64,000 nucleotides of DNA from Apus apus (taxonomy: Eukaryota; Chordata; Aves; Apodiformes; Apodidae): contig NC_067304.1 of the NCBI RefSeq assembly GCF_020740795.1, positions 2,904,056 to 2,968,055 on the forward strand, read 5' to 3'. Both the position numbers and the translations under genes were made by a program. Below, in pieces: positions 32,101 through 44,623 of the stretch. The notes under the pieces were generated by a model. It saw nothing but the letters and a program-made list of their open reading frames with translations. It was not told where the DNA came from and did not search any database. Numbering within the stretch: position 1 is the first letter of the stretch; each line of letters opens with the position of its first letter.

Positions 32101-35100
32101 CAGAATTGAGGTAGCCCATTTGGCTGAATTCTTTTCTAGGATGCATTATAATTACCTTAATTCAATAGATTGGGGAGCACTGAGGGATTGAAATGTTTGG
32201 GGTTTTTAAAAAATAAATTATCATAGAATCAGAATGATTTGAGTTGGAAAGGACCTTAAAGATCATCTAGTTCCAACTTGCTTCTCATGCATTGCAGGTT
32301 GAGATGTGAGTTGTGACTGAAGCAGGAGGCTCTGAGACATGATTCTTGTTGGTGGGATCCACAGAAAGTTGCTGATACTCGAGAACACCCAGTTTAGTTT
32401 CAAGTTTAGGAAAGGTTACACCAGCAGTTGCTAGAATGTTTGTTGTGACGCTTCTTCAGTTTCTGCCTTCAGCTTTGCTCCTCCTGGTTTGGGAGCTGTG
32501 GTTTGGACACCTTCAACTGATCCATGTCTCCTCACCCTGGCCTGTTTTAGCCTGTTACCCCCCCTCTTTTTCCTGCACTGAGCAGGTGTGATCTGGGAGA
32601 CCTTGGAAAAAGAAAAATCACTTTGCAGGGTGATCAGTTGGCAGGCAGGAATTTTCAAAAGATAAAAGACCTGGGAAAGCCTAGAAACCTTAGGCATGTT
32701 TTTATTTCAGATGTTTAATTTTGAATTCTGTAGGTAGGTTTCCTCTTGATAATGAGTGCAAATCTTTTCATATCCTCCTGGTAAATCAACATTTACACAG
32801 GAAAGCCTGGGACTTTAGTGTCTCAGCACACTTGAAGTTTGAAATGTCTGATTGAAACTGTTACAGCTGGCCTGTAACCTAATTGGACTGGTATGTTGGA
32901 AAGTTTCTGGAGCAAGTTGCTTTGGCTCTAAGCTTTGTGCCAGTGAAATGATGAAGTATAGCACGATGATTCTAATGAACAAGCTTTGTTTAGAGAGCTG
33001 AGAAACAGTATTAGTTTTGTTTTTAGTTTCCATCTCTGCTCATGGGTGTCTTGCAAGTAGATGTAATAAGCACAATGCCTCGGTATTCTTTGGGAAAATA
33101 TTTAGCCAGTTGAGATTGTTACTTAGCTTTTTTGTTACTAGAAGATGACAAAACAAAAACTGGACTTGTGCAGAGCAGAATTAACACTGGTATAAAATGT
33201 GTTTCACGGAGAACTGCCACAAAATGTACTTAGGAAAAATTTACTCCTGTAAAAGGGTTGAACCATTTTCCTGATTGAAAAAAAAAAAAAAGTTTGTTCT
33301 TCTCCTGGGGTTTTTAAGTGGTTTAATGTAGGCTTGTGTCTCAGTGAACAACCTCATCTAAAACAAAAGAAACCAAGTGCTGGCTCCAGAGCTGAACTCT
33401 TTGGTGCCTGTTGTGAAAGAAGAGGCAAACAGGGAAGTTGAAAATCTCTTAAAATTGCACATCAACATTTTCAGTGGGCAGTTATCTGACTTGTGTATGT
33501 CATTAGTGTAACTGCAGGAGCAACCAAGGCCAAAAGTACCAGTTAAGTAAGTTAAAGTTCTATCAAACTACTTCTGCAAAGGGTGAAGGTGTTGAGCAAC
33601 TTCTGTGCCATCTTATGCTGTTGCTTTGTGTATCCTAAGCTGCCAGGACTACGTTAGTGACTCAGGGTCCAGGGGTCAGCTCCTACACTGTAAGTATTGT
33701 CCTGCTGGATCAAATAGCAGATTGCTGTTTTGGTATGTGGAGGCAGAATTTATTCTGTGGCACGTTGGAGCAGTGAGAAGGTAATGGCTGAAATAATTAG
33801 GAGTGTCAGAGTGCCTTGGTGTCACTGCTAATGTAGTTTGCACAGCTGCCTGAAAGAGGCTGAGGAAATTGTCTTGGAAGAAGTAGAGTATCTTCAAGGA
33901 CTTGCGCTGGCTTGGTCGTGTTTGAAGGTGTGAGAAGCCAAGACAACCTCTCCTCTTCAGCTGGGCTCTGAAAAGGAGCATTGCCTTGAGTTTGTCCATC
34001 AGCCATGCTCTGCTCTCTGCAGGTGCTGCTGGTTAGCAGTAGTCGTCATCCTGACCGATGGATTGTCCCTGGGGGAGGCATGGAGCCCGAGGAGGAGCCC
34101 AACGTGGCCGCCGTGCGAGAGGTCTGTGAAGAGGTGAGTGTTGGATGAGACCTGGAGCTGCTGGTTAGCCAAGGCTCTGGGAATTTCTTCTTATCATTCT
34201 TGTTTTTTTTCCTTAAGGTGAAGAGGAACGTAGGGTGATATCCACATCATGTGTGGGAGGGGAATCCCGAGTCCTAAATAAAGATAGCACAGGAATGTAA
34301 TTAAGGCTCTCAGTCCAAATGAACTCTTCCTCACCTGATACCTTTAACTGAAAATAGATACAATTAAGCTGTAGTCATTTTAATACATATGATGACACTC
34401 TCAATTTTGTTTTCTCTGTATGAAGAACAGTATCTTAACTTCAAAAAACAGCTGTGCTTTTGTGGACTTGTCTGACACTTTGGTAGAAGGTAGAAATAAG
34501 ACCTTACAAGCCACTAAAGACACTCCAAATGTGAGGATCTCAATAAGTTTTGGTCTAATTCATATTTTGAGTTTCATGTGAATAAGAGAAATTTATTTTA
34601 AGAGTTATAAACAACAATTTCTAACCTCTTCATGGTTTTGGTTCTTAATTTAAGCCCTTTCAGAAGGGGGATCAAACAGCAGATCAAGCAGATTGATGAT
34701 CTCTGTGGTAGAAGGTATATTTTTCTCTTTAAAGCTGGAAGAATGATTTTATTCTTCAGAAGAACTTAAAAGCCAGCAAATGGCAATTGACTACATTGTG
34801 TGTAAAACATGTCTTTAGGATTGACTTCTGAATATGATCAAATTGGGAAGATGCTTGGATTCAGAAACTATTAAATTATTATATATGAATGACCAAGTAG
34901 ATTCCCAGTTGCATAAGGCAGGATTAAAAAATGCTTTCAAGGGGGTGATAAATCTTCGTGCTGCAAAACAGAAATCCAAGACCTAATTGATGGGATTTTT
35001 GGAGGAAGCTTCTCCAGTAGTTGCTTTATTTAATTGTCTGGTATATGAAGGTTTTTCTGTCAAGTATTTGGCAGTACCTACTGCTGCCTAACAAAATACT

Positions 35101-38100
35101 GAATATTTGGGGCCTCTGGACTAATCGAATGTAGCAGTTCCTGCCTCGTGTGTTTCTCTTTGAATGTTTTTATAATCTAGCAGTTTATCAGAAAGATAGG
35201 AAAGGTTACGCTGTTAAGGTTTATTTTTTTAAATAGCTTTAGGTCCCTCAGGCAGGGGGGATTGCTGCTTGCAGATTTTGTTTCCAGCTTGTGCTCCAGC
35301 TCCTGCTTTTTCAGTAACTCGGCAATCTTTCAAACACATTACAAGCCAAAGTGAGTTTAACCAGAACAACAGAAATATTTTTAGCTGCAGACTCCTGCTT
35401 TTACAACCCGATTGTTATTAAAAATGATTTCATATAGAAGTCAAGGGGTCGTTGAGGAGACACATGGATTTGCCTTTCAAATCCTTAAAATAAACCTGCA
35501 CGGACCCTCCCTCCCTCGGGCAGCGCCTTGGAAGAGTCGCTCTCTTTCCATGACAGCTCGGTGGCTGAAAGGAAACCTTGGCAGGGGCTCAGTCTGCAGT
35601 GAAGAAACTGGTTTGGGCTGGCTGAGATAATCCCCTCTCTCTCAGCTGGTGTTCCCTGCCTCACGTGGACCTGTGCCGAATGAGAATGTAACTCAAACTG
35701 TGGCAGCCTGGCAGGGTTGAGTCATTCCCAGAGAAGCACCTTCTCTGCTCAAATACCGCTCCACAAACAGGGAGAACCTCCAGAGCTCCAACAGCAGCAG
35801 GGTTACCCCAAGGGCTACCCCCTCCATGACAGCCAGCAGTATGGGATGTGAACACAGGCTGGGAAGCTGACCTGGAGCTCCCAGATGCTATTGAGATCAA
35901 GGCTTTCCCAAAAGCCCTCTGCAGGAGAGCAGGCTGTTGTGTGTATAAAATCACTTGAGCTCTTCTCAGCTAATGATGAGCCTGGTGGGAAACACAGGCC
36001 AGCTTTGAGGTGTGCAGAGCCTTCCTAGGGTAGGTTTGCCTTCCAGTATGCTGCTGAAGAGCCACGCACCCAGTTACAAGGTACATCAACTGTCTTCAGC
36101 TCAGCACTATGAAATGGTGCTGGGGGATTGTTTGTTCCATTGCAGACTTTTGTGCACCCCATTTTCAAGCTCTTGCTGTTGATTTGGCAGGGGAGGTGTT
36201 TTAGGAGGCTGCTTGCTGGGCAGCTGGTGAGCATGCTACCTGGTAATCCTTGCTCGTCCTTTCATGTGAAATTGAGGCTTTTTCAGGTAGCTTGGAGCTG
36301 GTTTCTGATTTGTTTTATTTTGTGTCGATGCCTTTGCTCCACTTCTGGGACAGGCATTTCTGTCACTCACAAGAAAATAAGAGGTGAGCTGAGCAGGAAG
36401 AGTCTGCTCTGTCAGTGAACACACAGAGTAATTTTTATCCTAAAAGAAGGTGATTTGCTTGCTGGGCCAAGTTATGGAAGAAAGATGTGGACTTTCTTTC
36501 CCTGACTTTGGTGTGCCTTTCCCCTTTTAATAAGAGACAGTTGAAAAGAGCTGGAGGAACTCGTTCCCATTTCAGTTGCTTGTGGTCTTTGGAGATGACA
36601 ATAGGCTGTTTTTTTTCTCAATTCTGTGTTGTTGGTTTTTTTTTGCATGGTATGTGTTTGCTTTTAAAAATATACTTCCCTAAGCTAAGATTTTGAACTT
36701 CTGCATTCATTGTTTTCACTTCACCTGGTTTGAGTTTATCCGTGGGATCACTGGAATAAATGTCATAGATAGAAATCTGACTTTTCCCATCTTTCTGATT
36801 TTCAAAAATTTTAGAAGACCGTTCTGAGAAGGAAATGTTGATTCTGAGTGAAACCTGTGATCCCTCTGTCCCAGTTTGAGTTAGAAGTCCTTGTCCTAGT
36901 TTGAGATAGTCCTTATCTGTATTAATCTGTACCAGCAGAAGTATTAAAGTAGGCAGGTACCAGCACTTGTGACGCCTGCTGTTGTCTGCATAAAATATGA
37001 AATGACTTGAGTTCTTGGGCATTGTTTTCAGGCAGAGTGGCAGCAGACAAGCACTCTAGCTCTGAATGAGAGCAGCCTTTTCAGAATAAAAGCACTTATT
37101 TCTGACAGATTGTTGGGAAATGATGTAATCAGTCCTGCACAGCTGTAAAATCCAGGTACATTCTGAGGTTCACCTTCTAGAAACATCATGTGCCCATTTA
37201 AAGAAGTCACTCACACCAATGTAGTATATTTTTTACTTCTTCATTCTTGGATTTTTTTTTTACTATTGCATTCTCTCCCCCACATTAGTTTTGTGTTAAA
37301 AATAAAGGTCCCTTCCAACACAACCATTCCAAGATTCTCTAATGATTCTATGAATAAAGGTTTTCTATGTGTTGGGAGCAACTGGTGAAGAACATGTTTT
37401 AGAAGTAGGTGCCTTAAATTAAAATTACATAGAGTGACTTTGAGAAAAGCCTCCACGTTCATCTGTTAAACCCAAAGGCATTTCATTTTGCACTTAGAGC
37501 ATCTTTCACATCCTGACCTTTAAATACTTAGTAAATGTCAAGTTCTGTAAAATTATGGGAGTGTTTTTCATGCTTTCTTCATGGGAAACAAAAGCCAGAG
37601 GAGTTGTGCTTGATCTGTGATCAAACAGGCAGTTGATGCCAATATATAAAATAATCCATCGTGACAGTACTTTGATCTAGAGCTCTTTTTTATTTTTCTT
37701 TTCCTCTTTCAAACATGCTTTATGAATGATCCTTTAAGTTTCATGTATTTTCGTAGGAATGTAGAATATGAATATCCACATCTTTCTGTGCTAAAATAGA
37801 AAGACTTTTTTTTTTTTTTAAATATTGGAAGGACCATGGATGATAGTGTTGAACTGTTCTGAGATTTAGTAATCAGTGCAAATCATAGACCAAATTCAAT
37901 ACTGTCTGTTACCCTGTCTACTCAAACTTCACAGGCTGAGAGAGCTGGGAGAAGAGAAGGCTCCAGGGAGACCTTAGAGCACCTTCCAGTGCCTGAAGGG
38001 GCTCCAGGAAAGTCTGGGAGGGACTTGGGACAAGGGCAGGGAGGGATGGAACAAGGGGGAATGGATTAAAATTGGAAGAGGGGAGATTTATGTGAGACTT

Positions 38101-41100
38101 TAGGAGGAAATTCTTTGCTGTGAGGGTGGTGAGACCCTGGCTCAGGTTGCCCAGGGAAGCTGTGGCTGCCCCATCCCTGGCAGTGTTGAAGGGCAGGTTG
38201 GATGGGGCTTGGAGCAGCCTGGGCTGGTGGGAGGTGTCCCTGCCCATGCAGGGGGTTGGAACTTGAAGGCCCCTTCCAACCTAGACCATTCCATGATTCT
38301 ATGAAAACTACTCAAACATCTTAAAATTCTTTGCTTTGTCATGGAATTTCAGAATTGTAAAAACGCGTTTTTGGTTGCACTGTAGCAAAGAGTGAGATGA
38401 GTAAGTATAACCCTCCCTGAGACAGCAGAGGCAGCAGGAGAATTTGCCTGGCAGGTCTGTAATTGTTGTCTTTAGAACGTGTCTAAACTTGCAGTCTTCC
38501 TGGGTGTGATTTACTACCTTCAGTGCTGCAAAAATGAGAGCAAAGATTTGGGTGTTTTACCACAGCCCTCTTGCCCAGCAGTGATCTGTAGTAGATGCAG
38601 GCTTTGAGCCTAATAGAGCAAAGTAAAATAGCTGAAATTCCAACCCACATTTTCCTTAGCTCAGATGGAAGGAAATAAAAGCTGTCCCTAGGAACAGATG
38701 GTGTTGCTGCAGGCTGCTTTTTGCATCTGACCCAAACTTATTTTCAGCTTTGAAACCTGAACCTGCTGTTCTTGGATGTCTTCAGTCATTTTTCTTTATT
38801 AAAACAAGTTGTTCCATGAGCAGCAGAACTAGTAAAGCTTCATTTCCTCCAGATTTTTTGTTCCTTGTCCTGCACACCCAGCTCACTCCCCTGGGTGTGT
38901 GACAGTGGTTTGGGGCATCTGGCTGTTGCTGTGACATTGCTGCACTCTTGCCAGATCCATCTTTTCCTCCAGTGAGGACACTGGAAACTCACTTGGATCT
39001 GCAGAGCAGTGAAGAAGCAGCTCATTTTGCAAGCTCTGAATGTCCTCTTTTATACCTGAGTGTGCCTTTTCCTGAGGAATACCATTGTGGGATTTATTTG
39101 CTTTATTTTCACACCTGCAGATGGGACAGTGGCTGCTGGGGCTGTTCCTACCTCCTAGGACACATACATTTTGAGGATTGCAGCACTTCTAATGGTTGGT
39201 GGGGAAACGTGCCCAAAGAAATTGTGCTGTCTCTGCCAGACTGTTGGGGCCTGGGAGGGCAGAGGATTCCCAGTGCATTTTCTAGCGAGGAGAAAATTCC
39301 TGAGTCATCTGGTGCAAATTAAGCTTTAGATCCAGCTTCAATCCTGCATGAGCCTGTGACTGTTGCTTTTAACTTTCCAAGAAAATGCTCATTGTCCTAC
39401 AGTGAAGATGAGTTGGGAAGGTGCTGAGGGCTTGTAGGAAAGCAAGAGGCATGGAGCTTGTCCCAAGAGTAGCCTGGCAGTGTTGTTGCTTGTTATCTAA
39501 CTTGCTTTGTTAGTGAGAACAGCCATGGATTATTTTTTTGGATGTCTTGAGCAACGTTTATGTTAGAAACTTGTGTGAGACTGTGAATTCCACTTCCACA
39601 TTTGTTTGTTCCATTAAAAAACATGATTGTACAGAGAATATGACTTTGCTACTTGTGTGTGAATCGAGTGCTTTATCAAAAATAGGTGTATAATAATCCA
39701 GTGGGACTGTATTAGATGTGCTATAAATTGCCTTTAAAATCCCCTGTACCAGTAGAGTTGTCTGAGGGCACCCCTGGTCTCCAGGGTGTGATGGTTGATG
39801 TGCTTTGCAGTCTTTAGTGAGGACTCTTCTTATAAAATCAGCCCAATATTTGTTTGAATCAAACCATTAATTTTTGTCACCATTTACTACTACATGTGGT
39901 AAATTAATATATGGACAAAACCTTAACACTTCAGTTGCCTAATGATAAGATGATTTTCCCACAGTTCCTGTTGGTCTTGGCATCACCTCTTGTGCTTTTG
40001 TGGGTGCATAAGACAAGGCAGGATGCAGAAGGATGATCCTAGTTTCCAGACAGAGCATTTTTTCAGCTGCCCCTCTGTTTAACCAGGTCAGAAGGAAGAG
40101 CTCCTCACCTGCCTCTAGTACTTCAAGCACAGTTTTAGAGCAGGGGAGGGTGGTTGTGCAGTGTTCATCCTTAGTTTCCAGGCTGCCTAGTTGCCTGGAG
40201 AGAAATTTGTTTCTGGTCTGGCTTGAGGGTTCACTAAACCATCACAACATCATCATAGAGTCATAGGATGGTGAAGGTTGGAAGGGACCATCAGGTTCCA
40301 GCCTCCCTGCTCATAGCAGGGACACCTCCCACCAGCCCAGGCTGCAGAAGGTCTCATCCCTGGCTTTTGATTCAGTGCCTCAGCAGGTAAGTGAGGAGAG
40401 CAGGAGCAGCCTTCTCCAGCAACAAGTGAAGAAAAATAGCTGAAGACAGATATTCACCTGAAATATTTGCTTACACATCACCTTTTGATAGGTTCACGTA
40501 GTGAAGGTGGGAGCCTCGTGTTCCTCTGTTCCTGCTGGCTGATTGATCTGCTGCTTATCCAAAAGAAAAAAAAACACTCCACTGTTTGAGGCTGCTGCAG
40601 GAGTTCTTTGAATGAAATTCATTTGAAGTACTTGCTTTCCAGTTCACCTCAGACAGAGATGAGGCCAGGTTAGCAGCAGTGGTTTTGCAGAGGAGGTAAA
40701 ATCACTCACCCGCAAAGGTCAGACCCAGTGTCTGCCCTGGCCGCGCTGCCGCGCACACGCGCGTGCCTTGACCTTCATGGAATTGCTGTTTGCCTCCAGA
40801 AATAGCCTGCTGGTTAACACTCCCTGGCCCACCTATGTGCTGAGCAGAGTGGCAGAAATACTAATGAGACAATAAACTTTGCATCCAAAAACAACAGAAA
40901 AGATTCCATTGAAAAGCTTCTTCCTAGAAGTAGAGGTCAGGGAGCGGGTTACATTTCTATGAATGCTTGTAGTGAGGGGAGCTACAAATCCTTTTCTTTT
41001 GGGACAATTGTACCATCAGTTCCTCTTAGAAGCCACAGTGAGGTGTGCTCTGGCTGTATGGTTTGATATCTCTGTGTGTTCATTTCAGAGGCTGGGAGCT

Positions 41101-44100
41101 TCACCAGGAAAATCTTTTAATTAATTAAAATTCTGCCTTTCTAAAAGCATCTGACTGTCCAGCAACTGGTTAGTAGCTGAAGGAGCTGAATGGTTTATCT
41201 CGGTTGCTCAGGACAGAGAATTTGTCTTCTTAAATATTTAGTTGCCCTCACCCAAACATCTTTATTAAAAAAAGCCTGACATAATGAGATCTATATATCT
41301 TGTCTGCAGGAGCAGAGGCACTATTTTCCTGACCTGTTTAGGATGTGTTCCAGCTGCCAGAGACAGCAGCTGAATTTACCTTCCAACAATGACTGGCTTT
41401 TATGCCAGGTTGTGTGTGTTGTTTCAGACCAATTAAGTCATGGAGCAAAATCTCCTCTTGTCTGTAGCCCTTGGGCTCCAACCATTTCCAGCTGTAAGAA
41501 GAAGAGAGTGTAAATGGGTGGTGGAAAAGGGAGGTGTGTAGGGACAGGAGTGTGGGGTGGCATTTTGCATTCATGCATAAGGCAAATCCCAGAGAGCAGA
41601 GGTGAGAAACAGCACTTGGGAGAGAGTGACTGAACCACAGCAGGGAGTGGATGTATAAAAAATGACAGCAAAGAGGATGATGTGGGTAGATCCTCAGTAG
41701 TATTCAAATAGGAGACAAAACTGTTGCTTAGAGCTTCACTTGATTTGGGTCTGTGCTTGAATCAAAAGCCTTCTTCAATGTGTGGCTGCATTTTATATCA
41801 AAAATAGGCTTGTTCCTGTTGTGGAGGCCACATGACAACATTAAAAGTATTTTATGTTTATGTTAAAAGTATTTTATGTTAGCTTGCTTCAAATGTATAC
41901 AGGACACACCTGAAACATCTGGCAGCTGTCGTGTTGCTTTGATGGTGTAACTGGATGTCTTGTACATAATTTAAAGTCATTTTCTTAAACTATCATTTTA
42001 AAGAGGTAAAACTGCTAAACCCCAAGGCAAATTTTCTCCGTGCTTAGACAAGAGGCACCTTTAGAGGAGGTTCTGGTGACTCATGGTGTGTATATTGGGA
42101 TGCAGTGTCTAAATCATTAGGTAGTTGTTTAATTTATTTTCCTTCCAGATTGAATCCAAAATGGTTTGAATGTAGAAAAAGAAGAAAAAAAAAAATTCCT
42201 GGGAATGCATGCATGGTTGGAGCTTGTGATACTTTTGTGTCCTCTTACTTGTGACCATATTGTTTTCAGATGAACAGAATTTTACAGCATTTGCTTCCTG
42301 TTCTAAAGGAGCTGCTCCTGCCCAGCAAATAAGGAATTATGTCCTGACCTGTTCTTAAATCATGTTCTTTTTTTCTCTGCACTTTCCATAGGCTGGAGTG
42401 AAAGGGACGTTAGGAAGATTAGTGGGAATTTTTGAGGTAAGTTTCAGACCCTGAGACTGTGAGATTTTGATGCCAGAAAAAAGGATTTGGAGTAAAAACC
42501 AGAGAACCTGTTTCAAGGAAAACTTCAAATTCCCTGTTTAAAGAAAAACCATCTGCAATTTCCACTCCAGTTGAAATAATGAGTGATGAGCCAGGGTAAC
42601 AGGAGCTGTTCTCTGCCTTCATACCCTTCTTCCTGCCCAAAAAGGCCACCCAGTGGCTCCAGGACCTGCCATCACCCCTTGCCCCACTGGCCTCTGCAGG
42701 GTGGTGAATGTGTGTGCTGAGCCAGCAACTACCCAGCTCTTCTTACAGTTGTTTTCTCAGAATGGTATGAAAAAGATTATTAAAAAGAAATCTTTCCTGA
42801 ATTTTTTCCAACTGAGGAACTGATTTATAAGCATATTTGCCCACCAAATACTGCCTTCCAGATTAGGAACTAGACTTTTTGGCTGCAATCCTCATTAATA
42901 TTTTCAGACTTCTCATTTAAAAATGCAACATTTTTTCATAGCTAAGAGCTGGAACGTGAGAGGTACTGCAGCCTCAACAGCTTGTGGTTTCTAGTCACCT
43001 TGTAGCTCACCTGCCTTTTGTCCCTTGGTGGCTTTGTCATTAGTTGATTACATTAATTAACAACAAAATAATAACACAAATTAAAAGGGTTCCTTTTCCC
43101 TTCTAGAATCGAGACAGGAAACACAGGACATATGTTTACGTTCTTATTGTCACAGAAGTGTTGGAAGACTGGGAGGACTCGGTCAATATTGGTAAGTTTC
43201 TTTGTTGGAATGAACTGGTTTGATGCAGACAAAATGTGTCAGCATCCCTCTGGGAGCTGGGATCCTTTTGGTCAAGGAAGGTTGCAGTGGAAACACCTTT
43301 GGTTGCTTGGGGAAAAAAAAATGTTGTCCAGTAGATGTTTTTGTAACCTCTGTCATCCAAAATCATAGACTTATAGACTGGTTTGGGTTAGAAGGGACCT
43401 TCAAGGTCATCTAGACCCACCCCACTATATGGGCAGGGACACCTCCCACCAGCCCAGGGTGCTCCAAGCCCCATCCAACCTGCCCTTCAACACTGCCAGG
43501 GATGGGGCAGCCACAGCTTCTCTGGGCAACCTGGGCCAGGGTCTCACCAACCTCACAGCAAAGAATTTCCTCCTCATGTCCAACCTCCATCTCCCTCTCC
43601 CACTTTTCATCCATCCCCCCTCATCCCATCCCTCCCTGCCCTTGTCCCAAGCCCCTCCCCAGCTTTCCTGGAGCCCCTTCAGGCACTGGAAGGTGCTCTC
43701 AGGTCTCCCTGAAGCCTTCTCTTCTCCAGGCTGAACACCCCAGCTCTCCCAGCCTTCTCAAGAAGTCAGTTAAGCTGCACAGCTGCCCCTGCAGCAGTTT
43801 TATATTTAATTATTGCAGTTTAAGATACTAAGCAAAGAGGATGAAGAGCTGGCCTGGCCTTTCTAAGACTAGAAGAAAACAAATATGGGCAGTGTGATTT
43901 AATCCATTGTGTTTTGAATTCTTGGTGTTTAAATCTGATTTCCAAATGAGAGTGAACCTGCTCCACATGAGGTGGTCAGGAGCACTGGAGCACCTGTGAC
44001 CTGACATTCCTCAGGCTGTGTCCAGAAGAGGTTTCATGGAAGGAGTGAGGAATGAATGCTGTCTACCAAAACCTGAGGGTCACTTGAAAAAAATTGAGTG

Positions 44101-44623
44101 GTGGTTGGTGTGTGTTGTGGTGGATTGTCTTAAAACGAGTGTTTGAAATGGCAAAAATAGCCCCATAAAAGTGTGGGTTTAAATTAGGAAATGCAAGATG
44201 GGAATTTTGGACAGTGGATGTACTGCCTTAAGCAGATACCTGTCTGGGGACAGAGGAGCCCTCCATGTGGAGTTTGGAGGAGGTGGTCAAGAACAGAGAC
44301 TCTGGAGAGAAAGTTCCCTTTACTGCAGAGTGAAACTGTTCCTGCAGCATCAGCACATGTGACAACAATGAGTGAAAGCTCATCACCCATCAGGAGTCAA
44401 CACAGAAACACCTCGTTTTGTTGCACCTACTGATGTTTTCTTTTCACCCCCAGGAAGGAAAAGGGAATGGTTTAAGATAGAAGATGCCATCAAAGTTCTG
44501 CAGTATCACAAACCAGTGCAGGCCTCCTATTTTGAAACCTTGAGGCAAGGCTGTTTGGCAAACAACGGCACTCCTGTCATGACCACGACGTTCTCGGAGA
44601 GCTCCATGTCTGACATCAGATGA
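20143..44623 (+). CDS. NUDT3: Diphosphoinositol polyphosphate phosphohydrolase 1 (Nudix hydrolase, five exons)
   Basis: Coding exons are 20143-20241, 34023-34133, 42392-42436, 43107-43191 and 44454-44623 (TGA), all GT-AG, encoding 169 residues (human 172). The start [20 protein letters not shown] matches the family; a second ATG follows at 20146. The Nudix box spans residues 51-73 and fits GX5EX7REUXEEXGU completely, with E57, R65, E66, E69 and E70 present, so the enzyme should be active. Known family activities are beta-phosphate removal from inositol pyrophosphates (InsP7, InsP8), diadenosine polyphosphate hydrolysis and mRNA decapping in the cytoplasm. The Nudix box is split between exons 2 and 3. 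The C-terminus ([13 protein letters not shown]) is three residues shorter than in mammals and has diverged, while the catalytic core is nearly identical. Intron 1 is 13.8 kb and intron 2 is 8.3 kb. Confidence 0.98.
22122..22640 (-). mobile_element. CR1 LINE 3' fragment, antisense, NUDT3 intron 1
   Basis: The + strand begins AATCATAGGATGGTGAATGT, then TGGAAGGGACCTTACAGATC, and extends through GGCTGAACACCCCAACTCTC to CCCTCGGATCATCCCAGTGG and GGCTCCAGCACTCCAGTGCA. It is one of the longer copies (about 520 bp) and belongs to the same end-truncated class as the other antisense copies. Confidence 0.97.
24895..25226 (+). mobile_element. CR1 LINE 3' fragment, NUDT3 intron 1 (more diverged subfamily)
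   Basis: The sequence runs ATAAATATCTCCAGGGGGTG, TGGGGCCAGACTCTTCTCAG, GGAATAGGCTGCCCAGGGAG, GATGATCTCCAGAAGTCCCT, ending at CATGCTGTGATCTTGTGACT. It differs from the CAGGGATGGGGCAGCCACAG-type copies elsewhere and so represents another CR1 subfamily. Confidence 0.93.
26578..27085 (-). mobile_element. CR1 LINE 3' fragment, antisense, NUDT3 intron 1
   Basis: It starts AATCATAGTATGGTTTGGGT, carries CAGGGATGGGGCAGCCACAG and GGCTGAACACCCCAACTCTC, and fades out after GATCATCTTAGTGGG near 27085. Confidence 0.97.
28094..28461 (+). mobile_element. CR1 LINE 3' fragment, NUDT3 intron 1
   Basis: It runs from GACTTGGGGTTGCTTAGTCT through GAAAAACTTCTTTCCTGTGA and GACAGGCTGCCCAGAGAGGT to CCCGTGTGATTCTATGATTC, a complete CR1 3' end with its tail repeat. 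Confidence 0.96.
29604..29629. repeat. T26 homopolymer
   Basis: An uninterrupted run of 26 T lies in NUDT3 intron 1, with no adjacent retroposon body recognised. Confidence 0.9.
32220..32281 (-). mobile_element. CR1 LINE 3'-end scrap
   Basis: TCATAGAATCAGAATGATTT and GGAAAGGACCTTAAAGATCA followed by TCTAGTTCCAACTT is the last 60 bp of an antisense CR1, with no more of the body attached. Confidence 0.9.
37301..37360 (+). mobile_element. CR1 LINE 3'-end scrap
   Basis: AAAGGTCCCTTCCAACACAA, then CCATTCCAAGATTC and a TGATTCTATGA tail, match the CR1 terminus. Confidence 0.85.
37926..38303 (+). mobile_element. CR1 LINE 3' fragment, NUDT3 intron 2
   Basis: It begins ACTTCACAGGCTGAGAGAGC, then GAAGAGAAGGCTCCAGGGAG, and ends with CCCCTTCCAACCTAGACCAT and CCATGATTCTATGA. 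This is the sense-orientation counterpart of the antisense copies in the window. Confidence 0.97.
40249..40362 (-). mobile_element. CR1 LINE 3' fragment, short
   Basis: The + strand reads CATCATAGAGTCATAGGATG, GTTGGAAGGGACCATCAGGT and GGGACACCTCCCACCAGCCC, then stops after AAGGTCTCATCCC. Confidence 0.93.
43362..43760 (-). mobile_element. CR1 LINE 3' fragment, antisense, NUDT3 intron 4
   Basis: The + strand starts AATCATAGACTTATAGACTG and ends GGCTGAACACCCCAGCTCTC plus CCAGCC. It lies about 170 bp after the donor of NUDT3 exon 4. Confidence 0.97.

Larger units (their letters stand above)
20242..34022 (+). other. NUDT3: NUDT3 intron 1
   Basis: The 13.8-kb intron starts GTGAGG and ends CTCTGCAG. 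Apart from four CR1 fragments (listed separately plus a 60-bp scrap at 32220-32280) and a run of 26 T at 29604-29629 it is AT-rich sequence in which I recognise no exon or RNA gene. Confidence 0.75.
34134..42391 (+). other. NUDT3: NUDT3 intron 2
   Basis: The 8.3-kb intron begins GTGAGT and ends CCATAG. It holds a CR1 copy at 37926-38303 and CR1 scraps near 37301-37360 and 40249-40362. The rest is AT-rich and unassigned. Confidence 0.75.
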